NCBI GenBank assembly: GCA_034638255.1
Contig: JAWPGT010000008.1
Location: 1 to 64,000 of the forward strand
Source of the DNA: Coprinus comatus
Lineage: Eukaryota; Basidiomycota; Agaricomycetes; Agaricales; Agaricaceae
Direction: 5' to 3'
DNA length: 64,000 nucleotides
Position 1 is the stretch's first letter. Each line of letters opens with the position of its first letter. This document shows positions 44,201 through 57,649 of this stretch, piece after piece. The translations under genes were made by a program, and so were the position numbers. The notes under the pieces were generated by a model that saw nothing but the letters and a program-made list of their open reading frames with translations, was not told the origin of the DNA and made no database searches.

Positions 44201-45172
44201 TATGGCATTAGTATCCAGCTCTACCGCCACTCTCCCCCCCCTTTAATTCCATAGTATTCTAGTATATTTCTCCTTAATTATGTGAATTCCGTTTATATTA
44301 CTTTCCCCATGGGCGTCAGTAAAATCCGGGAATCCGGGTGCGAGCCAACATTCCGTTTTTCACAATACCTCCTGTTAAACATCTTGAATAATCTCTTAGA
44401 ATTATTGTTATTTCAAAATCGGATAACACTGCAAGTGTAAAAGCAAGCCATAGAAGAAATAATGAAAACGCTATTGATTTGAACCTTACCTTAGACCTTG
44501 AACCTTGAACCTCAAGTGGTCTTTAGACTCACCAGCACACTGGTATTGACAGGTACCTAGGAGAAGAAATGATAACTCTTAGAGTAGGGGGCCTAGAGAA
44601 TCATTGACCAAAAAAAAAAAAAACACACAAATTGATAGTTTTTCAGCAAAACAAACAAACAAAAGAAATGTTACTTCGTACTGGCATCTGGACAGTCCAC
44701 AGAAACGGAAAACAGTAATGTGTTTAAACGCTTAAACGTTACGATAAAGTATATCATATATCAATTAATTAAAGAAACAAAACGAACAAAAGAGTCAAAG
44801 GCGAACTGCATGTAAAAGAAAAGAAAACGCTAAACAAACAAAATTTGAATGAACGACACACACACACACACACACATTATTAGTATTCAGAAAATACAAA
44901 GAAAAGGGACTCAAAAAGAGAGTGAAATTGGAAAGAGTACTAAAAACTGAGGGAAGCTAAGAGCTAAGAGAGCTAAGGATAATTATGAATATTTGAATAA
45001 TTGGATGAAACGTTCTCCTGTTTCGGGTTTCAAAGTTGTCATTTTTTAAAAGAAAACAAAAGAAAAGTGGAGAAAATAGAAAACAGAAATTCCCCAAACG
45101 ACGAAATGAGAAGAAAGAAGAAAAGAACGACACAACAATGACGAATGTGAAAAACACTAATAAAAAGAAACT
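44201..45172. other. Intergenic, A-rich, with a (CA)n microsatellite near 44860
   Basis: No gene seen. It is the downstream flank of SET2 (minus) and contains A-runs near 44610 and a CA repeat of about nine units. Confidence 0.5.
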
Positions 45173-45287
45173 TCATTTCCATTCCGGTGGATTTCCCCAA
45201 CGAGAAGAAGGTATTGAAGAAGACGAGGTCATAAACTTGGGAGCTGAAGGAGGTTGTAATTGTTGCGAATGCTGCGAATGTTGCGGA

Positions 45288-45323
<36 letters not shown>

Positions 45324-48300
45324 GGAGGACCAGGTGGTGGAGGTAAACGTGAATATGAACGATAATCCCGTTCTCGTTCCCGAATTCTATTATTATCATC
45401 ATTAATACCTGTTCTTTGTCTTTTCCTTGGATCACTAATATCTCCATGACCATGACCATAACCACCATAGCCATTAGAATCATCATCTCTATCTCTTCGT
45501 CTTCCATAATCATCTTCTCTTCCTCTCCTTCTTCCATAATCATCTTCTCTTCCCCCTCCTCTTCTTCCATAATCATCTTGTCCTCCTCCTCCTCCTCCTC
45601 GACTTCTCCCATATTCATCATCTCCTCCTCTTCTCTTATACTCTTTCTCTCTTTCTCTTCTCCATCTATTCCCATCTCCTTCATATTTATCCCTATCCTC
45701 TTCACGAGAACGAGGTACCAGTACCGGTGGTTCTAATTTTGGTTTGGTTCTGGTTTTGGGTTTGGTTCTGGTTCTGGTTCTGGTTCCGGTACAGGTGAAT
45801 ATCCACCTTTATCACGATTCCGAACTTTACGATCATGTTCATTTTCACCTCCATCCTTTTCACCATCCTCATCCTTTTCACCATCACCATCATCCTCACC
45901 CTCACCCTCACCCTCCTCGTCATCATCATCCAATTCCATATCCATATCCATACCAACTTCCATAGCCATACTCATTCCTTCACCATCCCCATCTTGATCA
46001 TCCCCATCCCCATCCCCATCAAAACTATACCCATTATGAGGTCCACCATCAGCACTATTAGGAGTTGTTATTGAAGTTGAAGGAGTTCCATTACTACCTC
46101 CATTCCCATTCCCATTTCCATTCATCTTCGCCATCGCCATTGTCATTGTCATCGTCATCATTCTTGTAGTTGTTGTAGTTGTAGACGTAGACGTAGATGC
46201 AGATGCAGATGTGGATTCAGTATTAGATCTAGAAACTCCAGACAAAGATGAATGTTGATGTAATTGTTTATTCAATTTTCCCGACGTTTCCAATTTAACA
46301 AGTAACTTCTCCATATACTCTTTACAATACCTTTTAATCTTTGTAGTTTTAGCTTCTGGTAATGTATCATATCGGTTTTCTTTATAATGAGCTGATTTCT
46401 TTTCTTTATCCGCAATCAAATGTGTTAACTAGAAAAGAGGAATAATGAGTATGTATATATAATGACATGGCATTCATCACAACACAAAGGAGACAACAAA
46501 CAAACAAATAACAAATGAAACAGCAAAAAAAAAAAAACACTCACCTCCCTAGCATACTTCTTAAAACTCTCCTTCCCAAGTTGATTCGAATGTTTACTCA
46601 TACATTTAACCACAATCTCACCAACAACCTTAACCAACCTCTTTTCCTTCTTAACTTCCTTCAAAGCTTTTTCTTCCGCAGTCAATCTCTTCCCTCCACC
46701 ACCACCTCCACCTTTCCCTCTTTCCCTCTCCCTTTCTTTTTGTTTCTTTTTAGCAGCAGCATGATTATTAGCAACTTCTGCTTTAGCTTTCTTTTCAGCA
46801 GCTTCAGCTGCAGCCGCAGCCTCTTCAGCAGCTTTAGCTTCAGCAGCAAAAGTAATAATAGCTTGAATCTTTTGTTGTTCTTCAATAAGTTTCCGAAGTC
46901 GAACTTTGGGATCATCTAAATCAAATCAAATCATTTCACCTTTAATTTTAATCCTAACCCAATTCCAATTCCCTTACCTATTTTCATTACTGTTGAACTT
47001 GAAGTTAAAGTTGAAGATGAATTTGTTAATGATAATGATGATGATGATGACGTTGAAGATTGTTGTTGTTGTTGTTGGAGAATTATAGTACGTTGAGTAG
47101 CAGCAGCTACAGCTTGAACTCTTTCTTGAACTCTTCTTGCTATTGCTTGTTCTTCCATTATTCTAGCTCTTTTGATTTCTTTTTCTCTACGTATGTATTC
47201 ATCTTCTTCCTCTTCTTCTTGGTTTTCTTCTTCTTTTTTAAAAAGAATAGGAACAGTATTGTCCACAGCCTTGAAAACAAATGAATTATTTGTTGAACTG
47301 GTATAAAGGGAGAAATGAGACGAACCGAAATTAGACGTTTTGGTATTCGAGTGTATGTTGGCAATGTATTCCAATGTTCATACAACTAGTTAAAAGAATG
47401 ATGAGCGTTTTTTAATGGATAATAAAGTTGAATGTTGTTTACCTTTTGAGCTAATGGACGTATCCTATCGTCCTCTGAATTCATAAACTCTTCAACAGGA
47501 ATGTAAACTTGAGAGTCTTCCACTTTATTCTTGTTTAATAATGGCCATTGATCCATACATTGTAGTGCCTGCATGGAAGAAAATGAGAAGAAATGACAAT
47601 CAGCCCCTTCAAACCTAACACACCAATAAAACAATATCCGAGTCTTCCTTAAAATCTTTCAATACATTTCTCATGGCACTATACCCACGCAATCGCATAA
47701 GCTCTCGAAAAACTCCTTGATCATCCACCATCTATAACAAATATATGAGTATTATGAACACGAACGAAACAAAATGGGCCTTGCCTTTATACGTGAAAGA
47801 ATCTTATGTAACACCTTGCGACTTGTGGCTTGTCGGATAGCTTGAAGAATATGTGGTACACCATCTTCGCCAATAAGTTTGGGGGTCGGCTATGATTAAT
47901 TGATAGGTCATTAGAAGGGTTAAAATAGTGGGGCAGATAGCATATACTCGCCTTGAAGTCGGGATCGTCAATCTTCTTGCCCTTCTTCTTCTTGGTACCC
48001 TTCAGCTCCATTAGTTCTTCTTCATCGGTAATACCAAGGGCTATAAAATGATCATTTCATATGGGTGTAACTAAACGCGAGAAATAGATCTTACCATCCA
48101 GAGTAACCTCATCCATGGCAGCGAATTCGGTCTGGGTCTTTCCTCCAATATATCCTACACAATTCGGCTCACCACAATAACACACTTGTGCTTGGTGACT
48201 ATTATGATACATCAGCAACAACTCACTCAAAAGCCGATTCGCAAACACGCACCCATATCGATCGACATTGTAATTGAAGGTAAGTTCTTCGTGTTTTCTG

Positions 48301-49236
48301 ATTAAGCGCTTTGCGAATATGCCCATGCGCACTTTATCGCCAATGGTCCATTTAGCGACGTAGCAGTTTGGATTACAGCTGTGGTTAGCAAAACGTCCAA
48401 TTCCACCGTTTTTGGTAGCATCTATGAACTGTAAAAAGAAGATAATTGAGAATTTAAAGAAAATATTGGGACTGTGTGGACCCTTACTTCATCCTTCTGA
48501 AGCATCATGAAGTAAAAGTGCTGGATGCCTTCTTGTGCATAATCTCGCATGCGCTTCTTGAAAGAGACTAGATTGACGACATCGCCCACGTATTCATAGA
48601 TAAAGGTGTCTCTGGACAGCATAGAGTGGTCAAAACACGGAAGTTGAGGTGATGGAGGGACGCACTTGTGTAGATCCTCCTCTACTCTAAGACCAAAACC
48701 CTTCTTTTCTGTCTGTACTATGTCGATATTGGCATACTGCTTGTTCTGAAAGCTGTTTTTGAATGAGTAACTGGGAGGTTGAGAGGGATGTGAGAAAAAA
48801 AAGCTTGCCGTTGGTTGCAGCAGTAATTCCTACACTTGCAGTCGTCAGGCAAACACTCGACCTGAGTGAGACGGTTGATACAGTTTGAGTCTGGACCACA
48901 CGCGTTGTGTTCTGGGTCGATACCTGTAGAGAACAGGGAGTTGTATATTGCTTCTGCAGCGAGGCAAGGGAACCAACCATGTTCATACGTGCAATCGCAT
49001 GTCATACTCTCCAGGAGCTCGCGAGAACGACCCAGAGTTTTATACTGATAGTTGTTGTCTGGGATTTCGATGAAAGTGGCCAACGCTTCTTTGCGGGCGA
49101 CTGGGAGGTCAGCAATAATCTGAACCTGAGCAGCATTTGACTTTTTCTGGGGCCGTAGTGGAGGAGTTGAAGACTTTGAGGCAGTTCCAGTAGAGGAAGC
49201 AGGAGGGGTGGGAGATGAGTGTGGGGGAGAGTGCAT
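45173..49236 (-). CDS. SET2: SET2 histone H3 lysine-36 methyltransferase
   Basis: Starts at [12 protein letters not shown] (49236). Main exons include 49236-48809, 48752-48666, 48611-48488 and 48428 onward. In order are an AWS domain ([12 protein letters not shown] ... [12 protein letters not shown]), a SET domain ([20 protein letters not shown], the cofactor-binding [23 protein letters not shown]), post-[17 protein letters not shown], a low-complexity coiled coil, and an SRI domain ([20 protein letters not shown]) that binds the phosphorylated RNA polymerase II tail. The C-terminus has an acidic Met/Asp/Glu stretch, Pro-Glu repeats, Arg/Gly/Asp-rich repeats, poly-Gln and the end NPPEWK. Set2 marks transcribed chromatin. 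Three introns have GC donors (48808, 47951, 47784). One frame change sits in the GAACCA repeat near 45740-45790. RPA49 diverges from the same promoter region. Confidence 0.93.
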
Positions 49237-49361
49237 GTTGTTGTAGACACTTTGAGTCAAAGGAGCATACCAGACCCAGAATAGCAAGAGAGAGGAAGAG
49301 AGAGAAAGTGATTGTGATGACCGGAAGGAAACACTTTGTCCCTTGATTCCCTGCCTCCACA
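49237..49361. promoter_or_regulatory. 125-bp divergent promoter region, SET2 and RPA49
   Basis: The chosen ATG codons of the two genes are 125 bp apart and point away from each other. The region is CT/GA-rich. No TATA box seen. Confidence 0.5.
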
Positions 49362-51276
49362 ATGCCTCCAAAGCGCAAAAGAGACTCTCTCTCCCTCCAC
49401 CTCTCTCTTGCTCAACACCCACAACACATCCCAGGTCCTATCCTCGGTATGCTATCTCTCCTCTACCAACTTTCCCTGCCTTACTCTTTCCAGTCGTCTA
49501 TCCCGCAATACAACCCCCGCTATCAACCCCCTTCAAGGCTTATGCTCGCAAAAAACAACGCTCAGACAACGACGACACCTCCCAGGACATCATCGTCGCA
49601 GCAGAGACACCCCACATAGAGTTTGCAACTAATGAGGACGAATCCAAAAGAGCCGCACAGTCAGGCTGTCGGTAAGCTACCAATCAGAAAATAAATTATC
49701 AACATCCTCAAAAAAAAAAAAAAGCTATCTACTCGCGGTACACAACAAGCGCACAGGCGCACTATCCCTGCTTCCAGCCCAAAAGTCTCCTCACATCCTC
49801 AAGCGCACAGTCAAGGCTCTAAAATCCATCAAACCTACCGAGGCTCCGTCTACCACCCAATACCTTCAGGCTCGCACTGCCCTCGGAGAAACTTTCGGCA
49901 CAAAAAAAGCAAAGGCTGCTATCCGCGCAAAGGAACGCAACCGTGTCGATGTCGGCGCCATGGAGGGTGTTATGGATTATGTTATCCAAGGCATAGAAAA
50001 AGGCGCACAAGGTTTGATGACAGCAGGTCCGTTATCAAAATCACAAACTCTTTTCTTTGCCGCTTACTCTCCTCCAAAGATGAAGCAAAGGAAGCTGTAG
50101 ACAACAATAGGCTTATTCCTCCCTTCTCCGCCACTGCTACAGATCCCGCAGACATTTACCCAATACTCAACATTATTCCAGAACCTGAATTCAAGGCTCT
50201 CTCAGTTACTCCTTTTGACGGACCCACTTCTGACAAGGATCTCTTTGCTGTTTTGCCTCACAGTCGCTCCCAATGGGTAAATGCTCATGTACGCATCTGG
50301 GCCAAATCAGACTCCAAAAAAGAACGAAAAACCAATCTGTATGCTCCCCTCTTCCCCATCCAATACTCTAAAAATAATAATAATTTAAAACAGTAAACTT
50401 CTACTATACATCTCAGCACTCTTTGCATTCCGTAACGCTATAACCAGACCAAACTTCAACGCCGATCAAATACGCGAACGTTTGACCGGTTTACCTGGCA
50501 TCGTGGTTGACGGCTTATTCTCTCGTTTCACGGAGAAGGCAAGAGGATCGTCTAGGTGAGTCACACCATTTATTTTCCCTTTTTTTTTTTTTTGCTTGCT
50601 CTCCGCATCTTCACTCCGTTTACAACGAACAAAGAAAGTTCTCTTCCATTCCCGTTTGGTCGTAAACTCTCTTTCTTTCTTTCTCTTTTTCTTTTGTACC
50701 TCATAAGACAATTTCCGTCTGTGCAACTATGTTCACGCCATATTCCTGGCTCGATGCGGGGAATTAGAATTTTTCTTTTTTTATTATTATTTTATTAGTG
50801 ATTACTGATTTCGAATTTTTTTTAGTTATCAAGCTACTAGTGCTACTAAGACTTTACTACTTACCAATATTTTTGCACTTTGTCTCAAGTTGGATAATTT
50901 CGCTACGAATACGGAGATTTTGTGTCAGGATCTTAATATGGCAAAAGACCAGTACGTTTCTTTTTTTTTTTTTTTTTTTTTCGGATGTTAGTTTGGATGG
51001 TTTCTTATGATGTGTTTTTCATTAGAGTGAATCAATTGTTTAAATCACTAGGTAAGAAAACTGATATACAAAAGGGGAAGGAACTAATATTTCCTATGTT
51101 TTTCTTTTCTTTTTTTTCTTTCTACTCACTCTCTCCTTTGAATAGGTTGTAAAGTATCCACTTTGGGAGAAAGAGAACGTGCAAGATTGGGAATATCGGA
51201 ATCTGGGGATACTAAGTTTGCAGTTCTTAATGCTCCTCTTACATTTCCGAAACAGAGAATGAGGAAAAGGAATTAG
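49362..51276 (+). CDS. RPA49: RNA polymerase I subunit RPA49 (A49-like), 422 aa
   Basis: Exons 49362-49446, 49494-49671, 49725-50026, 50080-50338, 50394-50555, 50826-50951, 51026-51051 and 51146-51276 total 1,269 nt in frame. Motifs are VYPAIQPPLSTPFKAYARKK, GCRYLLAVHNKRTG, ALGETFGTKKAKAAIRAKER, AFRNAITRPNFNADQIRERL, GLPGIVVDGLFSRFTE and a winged-helix-like C-terminus GCKVSTLGERERARLGIS. A49 forms a heterodimer with A34.5 that supports Pol I initiation and elongation on rDNA. The alternative exon-1 donor 12 nt earlier is also in frame. The 270-nt intron before exon 6 is much longer than the others. Confidence 0.92.
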
Positions 51277-51846
51277 AAATTGATATTGGTAATTAAGGAG
51301 GTTTTTGGGGGGATTTTTAAGGGGGAATCTTGGGAAGGTGGGTTTGTTGTTTTTTTTTTTTGAAGTCCTTGGTCAGATTGCAGATATTCATATTTCATCA
51401 ATTCATAGACTATGGTCTGTCGTCTGTCGTCATGCGTCATGCATACATTCATTCATGTATCCATCATTTTTCACTTCTCTTTATATCCCATATTTGAATT
51501 TTTGAATCCGATGTCAATGGAAACGTGAAAATAGGCTTTTCACTTTCCCGATTAACAACATAATAGATTATGCAAAGTTAACTGATGGAACAATCTAAAA
51601 CTAGGAACTTCAAGCTTCAAGGGGTTCATTCCTCAAGGGCTCGATATTCAATTGTGTTACGCATGCACCATACACAACATACAAAAGTAATAACCGATAA
51701 TAATGGAGTTTGTATTTTTGTTTCGGCGATATGGATTTGAATTTCGGATACTTTTTTTTTTTTCATGCACATACTGTATGTGCACAGTTTGGCGTAGTTT
51801 AACGCAGTTTGTGTTGTTGTTGAATTGTTATCAAGTCATAAGATAG

Positions 51847-51850
<4 letters not shown>

Positions 51851-51876
<26 letters not shown>
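51851..51876. repeat. (CT)13 microsatellite
   Basis: Uninterrupted CT dinucleotide run in the gene-poor region. Confidence 0.9.
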
Positions 51877-51877
<1 letters not shown>

Positions 51878-54414
51878 CTTCCAATAAGAAGTTCACATGC
51901 ATGTATATGAATATGAATAATGAGAAACAGGAATATAAACCCCTACTGCCAAATCGAATTGGATTCAAAAAACGGATATATAATTCCATACTTACCGTAA
52001 GTTCAAGTTTCAGACACTTCCCTTAACGAAACCTACAACTTATCCCCAATCGCTTTGATTAAGATTACCGGTCTTTTTGAAGTATCGATGTCTCATTATA
52101 TCATCATCGCCCATAAGTATGTACTGACGTCTTGTACTCAGTATTACGTATATTGTACATTTTATAGATTACGAGTGCTTACTTACAATGCGCAATGCAT
52201 ACTGCGTATAGCTGTTACAACTTACATATTATCAACAAAACAAAAACAATAAAAATTGTTACCCCCCCCCCCCAGGTACTTAGAACTCTTGGACTCATCC
52301 GTGTCATCAGGGATTCGATTCCTTGAGAATTAGAATTAGGTCCGAATACCAAGTAAGTATCTATGTGTGTATTGTAACTCATGTAAAGTATGGGCTTAGG
52401 GAAGGACCGAGGGGATGAACGCATATCTCCGAATACGAGACATCCTTTTTTTTTTTTTTGGAATTGGACCTGGGACCTGGAGCGAACCCTTTTGACTCCA
52501 ATGGAGTACAATGGACATGGATTGGATGGGGGCTGATGGGGGAAGTCATGGATGGAGTTTAGATTTTGTATCAACCTCTGATGGCATGTACATTGTATAT
52601 TGTAGTACTTACTTATCATCCGTGATTAATATTGAATTGTAACTGTAAGTGCTAAGTAGTAAGTCCATAGTGATCGAAAGAAAAATTACAAGTGACAATT
52701 ATTCGTACTTGGATGAAAAAAAAAAAAAAAAAGGTACAATACAGTAGGTATCTGGAATGTTCAAGTTTAGATCTCTCAAAATTTGTGTATCAATTACTTC
52801 CCCCGGGCACGGTAACAACCAACCCTTAAATTTGCGTCATCATTTCTCTTCTCAAAGTATGGCTCATTTCAAAAGCTCATACCAAGTGTCGGAAATGTAA
52901 CTAAATCTCCTTTTAGGAAGTAAGTAATTAGGAAGTTTACATTACTTATAGGAGTTATGTGTGTATGTAACATTCAAAAGATATGTAACGTTCTCTTTTT
53001 TTTCACTTTTGGAGCCAGTAGGTATAATGAAAAACATCCGAATCCCCCAAAGGGACCATCAACCCTGCAACTCCAACTCCAACTCCAACTCCCAAAAAAA
53101 AAAAAACTTACTTTCTCACTCTTACTTTCATTTTCTATATTTATGCATCACGTTGAGTTTCTTTGAAACATGAAAAATGAAATCAGAAACATTCGGTGAT
53201 TAAATCCATGCCTATCGAGCAAGTTCATCAAAAAAAAAAAAAAAATGAAAATGTTAATTATATAAATAGATTACCGATGCCGTTATGGATTATGTAGTAC
53301 GCCTCCTTCAAAGAGAAAGCTTGCCTTTTCTTATGGGTTATCAGATGATCAAGTACATAAAAGTAGTTCGTGGTATTATATTATATCCGATGTAGGGTAG
53401 TTGAGACCCCTCAGTAAGGGTTCAGGGGATGTATTTGAAAGGTTTTTGGAACTTGACTTGAACCTAAGGGAAAAAAAAATGACCAAACGAGAAATGAGGT
53501 GCAAGCTCGAGGAATATTTTTGCGAATATAATGCATAAACAAGTGGGAAAACTGAAATTGAAATAAAAAAAATTCTCTTCACAACATAGAACCCCACCCT
53601 TCGTTTACTAGCACTCCCGTGGCACTTAGACTTAGCAACAAAAAAAAATTGCAGAAATGAGGAAGAGGGACAAAAGAAGGAAATCAGGGGGGGGGAGCGG
53701 GAATCATGATGCCAATGCTTGGGGCTTCATGATTGCTTTATTTAAATCGTTTGCTTTTTGATCCATTTTGGCCCTTGGGTCAATTTACTGGCCGGGGATG
53801 ATCGATATCGTAGTGGCGTATCAGTCGAAAATTAGATGCATCAGGACTCAGAATAATAATAAAGTAAAATCAAGAAAAGCGTTGCGCCTTTTGTGTGTAC
53901 TTTACTTACTTACCTGGATTAGAATCAAACAAAAGAAGTAAAACTTTAAGAATATCGGGTGTTCATACATACTATAGCACATAAAGGGGGCCCCTTAGTA
54001 TGTAGAATGAACGGGGGCAGAGATGAAGGTTTTCAATTTTTTTCAACACCACTGGAGTAACTGGCCAGTGGCAATCGATCAAAAATTATATAACAAGATA
54101 CTAGTAGATATCAAGCTTATATATATGAATCACGTTAATATAAAAATGAGGTCAAGTTCACTGTTACTTAGTATCACTTAACCTTGTGAAGATGCTCTCT
54201 TTCTGTGAGTTCTTAGACTGGAGAATCCCTCTCCATCTATTCCTCGTCATGATTCCTCATGCGGCTCTTTATATAACTCATTCGGGTCGGAAAACTGGAA
54301 CTTCTTAGCAAGAACCTCCATCCGATCCCTTTTTTGCAATTTTCTTTTCTAGGGACATTTTTATCCGTAATAGGATCTACTCATGGAGGTTTATTATTGG
54401 AAGTTACTTGGTAC

Positions 54415-54620
54415 TAAGCAACCCCCTTCACTCTTTGAACAAATATAGATATAAGCAGTGAAACTGAGCTCTGAGCTTCGTAGCAATTGTCATTCAAGTC
54501 TAGCATGTACATGTTAAGCAACCCCCTTCAAATCTTTAAAATAACAACAACTTCCATAATACTGAAAGCGCCAAAGCCTCAGTCTCAACATGAACTCCGT
54601 AGTAATTTGTCATTTGTCTA
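54415..54620. repeat. Diverged tandem duplication, unit about 100 bp
   Basis: Two copies begin TAAGCAACCCCCTTCA at 54415 and 54515. Later they share CTTCGTAGCAATTGTCATT versus CTCCGTAGTAATTTGTCATT. The middle of the unit is poorly conserved. Not recognised as a known element. Confidence 0.55.
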
Positions 54621-55132
54621 CGGTACTACTACTACTATCATGTAACTTCCCGAGTTAGCCGTGGCATACTGACACATCGACTGAGAGACGGTACTTTAGG
54701 AATTATTTTTGGAAATACTACTACATCTAAGACTACTACTACTACTCTACTACTACATGGTATAGTTAAAATAGCCTGTGACACAATGTGATGATTGACT
54801 AAGTAGTAAGTACCAACGATGTCATCAAAGTAATAACTATATGGTACTTAACAGTACTAATAGACAGAGCTTCAAACTTCAAGTGGGTCTGTACGAAAGC
54901 AACTGGGGTCTTTTTTTTTACATTAAAACGATCGGACGACACTGCCCACTGCCAAGACTCTTTATTATAGACAATATAGGAGTAGTATACACCAGTCCAA
55001 TACGTCCGCGCTTTTACATTCATGAACAAAAGAAAGAGAGAAAAAAAGCTAATCTTGCGAATCCAAACTCAAGTTGGTGTGTCATTGACCACGTTTGACG
55101 GATAGTCAAAGTTCTTCAAAAGAGTAGAGTAG

Positions 55133-55156
55133 GAGAGAGAGAGAGAGAGAGAGAGG
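55133..55156. repeat. (GA)n microsatellite
   Basis: GA dinucleotide run of about 12 units spanning a line of otherwise unremarkable sequence. Confidence 0.8.
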
Positions 55157-56084
55157 GACGTGTTGTCGGGTCTGATCATGTCCTAAAGACTCATTCAACC
55201 CAATTTACCGCAGCTTTGGACCAAATCCAGGCCAGGTCACATCGCCATCACCAGTACTAACCCTTCCAGCGGAGATTTGAGCTGTGCTTCATAAAACCGA
55301 TACGTACGAAGTAGAAACACGACTCTGATTCTTGATTCTTCGAATTTCGAAGGGGGGGCATAATAATACTATATATCGAGATACAGACATACTAAGTATG
55401 ATTACAAAGGAATATATGCGCATAGAAATTGTGTGTGAAGTGAAGGCTATCTACCTACTACATACTGAAAGCAAGAAAAAGGATCAAATCTAAGTAGGGA
55501 AAATAGAATATTGGGGAGGGATGGATAAGACTACTACTGGGGAAGTGTATAATGAATGTACGACAATGGGATATCGTCCGACAACTCTTCACAGGCTACA
55601 TCGCTTGGAAATTGTAAGGCGTGGGATACGGAAGGCGGAGACAAAAGAGGCACGGAGGATTCGAAACCGGAAATAGTGACTGTCATAATGCGAAAAGCGG
55701 AGACGGAGAGACAATTGGTCTAGAACCCAAGTTTAGCGCGTTTTCGAGAGCCTGTTGACAATGCCGCCCACAGGGTAGGTCATTGACGGGTTCGCGTGGC
55801 GTAAAAACACGAACAGGAAGTGATCGAATGGCAAGGTGTCAGCGGAAGAATTGATAATAGATAGGATGAATGTTTATCAAATGTAGACCGTCGTCGATAA
55901 ACATATATTTCAGAAATATGCCACGCCTATCAGGATGCGGGAGCGAGAAGCGATGGTACTTGGGATGAACAGCCTTAACCTGCAGCGCAGCAACGACCTG
56001 TAAGTTCATTAATCAAACTTTTAAATGAACCTGGGCGATGGAAACACCTACATGAGGACAGCTCTCGCATTGATCACAGTCCCT

Positions 56085-56531
56085 TCACATACGCGCATTT
56101 GGTCTCTTCATACTCCTGTCTGCTCTACTCTTTGAGCTCCGAGGAAAATCATTGCCAGCTGAAGGTGCAGTATTCCGCATTCCTTCATCTCGTTTGTTGA
56201 TCTTGGTGTCTTTAAGTCTAGGACAGCTGTCGTGCTTGCTGGAACAATGACGGAGACACATGATGCACCAAATCAAATGGAAAGCATCGTCCTGTCGATG
56301 TAGAGGATGGCTGACGGGATATTCATTGGGATGACCGCATCGGTCGAGCGTATGATCAAGAAGTCCATGTGGACAATGGCAGTTGAAGTTGTCGGAAGAG
56401 GATTTCTGTTGAGTTTCGGTGCAGGTCATGTTGTCTAGTGTGAAGAGGATCGAGGAAGAGAGAGGACAAAGCAGCTCAGGTGGCCAAAGGCAGAATTTGA
56501 ATTTGTCTTGGGGACGAAAGACATCGAACAA
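56085..56531 (-). CDS. Hypothetical Cys/His-rich ORF, 148 codons
   Basis: An intronless open frame with Met at 56531 (a later Met begins MTCTETQQKSS). The middle is rich in Cys and His: CHCPHGLLDHTLDRCGHP, then WCIMCLRHCSSKHDSC. These could form a zinc-binding fold, though the spacing fits no family I know. The C-terminus is basic. With no neighbours and no recognisable family it may be a chance frame. Confidence 0.35.
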   Translation of the reverse strand: MFDVFRPQDKFKFCLWPPELLCPLSSSILFTLDNMTCTETQQKSSSDNFNCHCPHGLLDHTLDRCGHPNEYPVSHPLHRQDDAFHLIWCIMCLRHCSSKHDSCPRLKDTKINKRDEGMRNTAPSAGNDFPRSSKSRADRSMKRPNARM

Positions 56532-57649
56532 GGAAGGGCCTTTATATACAAGGAGGCTGATTATAATATGAAATGCTTAGGACATTCCCGTTTCCCATTG
56601 GCATCTTGAGATAGACGGGACTGCATGTGTAGATGCGCGTCTCTGCTCCTGACGTAGTCACTTACCAGCTACGCGTCCGGTTTCCATTTAGCAAGCTACC
56701 TCTAGAACAAGCCCGCGCGGATATTAAACGCAAGGTCCCCTGTAAGGTTGTTTCCGTATGTGGTTGGAGGAGGAAGGAAAGCCAGAGAAGAAAAAACTAG
56801 CCAAGTATCCATTACGCCATGATGCCACGCCATACACGTATTAGGTATCGGATGGCGATAAATTTGAAAATAGGTGTCATTGACGAGAGAAAGAATTGTG
56901 TGTCGCTGGGTCGACAGATCCCAGATTCGAGTTCCCCGTGCCACGCGTAGCCTTTGGCAGATACCGGCAGAAGAAAGCATAATTTGGTGTTCATTTGACT
57001 TTGTACGATGCATGAGCTGTGACAGTCCTCCTTGTTGCGCAATCAGGTACTCAACGACCCACTAACAACGAAACAGACGCCGGTCCGACTCTTTTCCCAC
57101 GTGTTTAAAAACATAAAATGAGCAGTTCCTCCGGTACACGAGGGGACTTGAGAAAACATCTCTTGCTGCGTCGCTCGGTCCGTTGTTCTTCCTGGAATAT
57201 TTTTGGTCCTCTGCGTTCTCGATCTAATGCCGGTCATTCTTTAATCACGAGCAGCGGTCAAATCGCAAACAGGGCTGCTAAAAATTCCTGTAAACACCGC
57301 TTTATTTTTAAACAACACATCTTTGTAGGTCTCCGTCGTTTGCCACCACATTGCAGCCACAAACCTTTTAGCCTTCTTTTTGTGACAGAACCCTTCACAT
57401 GGTGTTATCTTTGACATCTCATTTAACAAACGTCATATGCGCTGTTCTCGATCATCTATCCAATTCCGTCATAGATTCATAGGTGATGCATGAGAAGACA
57501 CAATTTGGAAAGTCCGTCAGTTATTAATTCCAGTAGAATGTAAACGTCTACATCAAGCTTTTTAGACTGGCACATGTTCTTCCTTTATAGAACATAACAT
57601 ACTTGCGTGACTCCTGCCAAGATTAAAGCTTGCCCGCAAACATGTATAA

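Larger units (their letters stand above)
51277..56084. other. 4.8-kb gene-poor, AT-rich stretch
   Basis: No coding gene or RNA gene could be supported on either strand. It contains many A/T homopolymers, a (CT)n run near 51851-51876, a 13-C tract near 52262-52274, CTA/TAC triplet clusters at 54620-54760 and a (GA)n run at about 55133-55156. Confidence 0.5.

Noticed and set aside
44855..44880. Short regular repeats considered as a CRISPR-like array
   Set aside because: They are simple CA dinucleotides without spacers. No CRISPR array exists in this eukaryotic sequence.
45229..45705. Long Met/Glu-rich minus-strand ORF
   Set aside because: It is an alternative frame of the Arg/Gly/Asp-rich repeats of SET2. 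The SET2 frame carries DPRKRQRTG, poly-Gln and the conserved-looking end.
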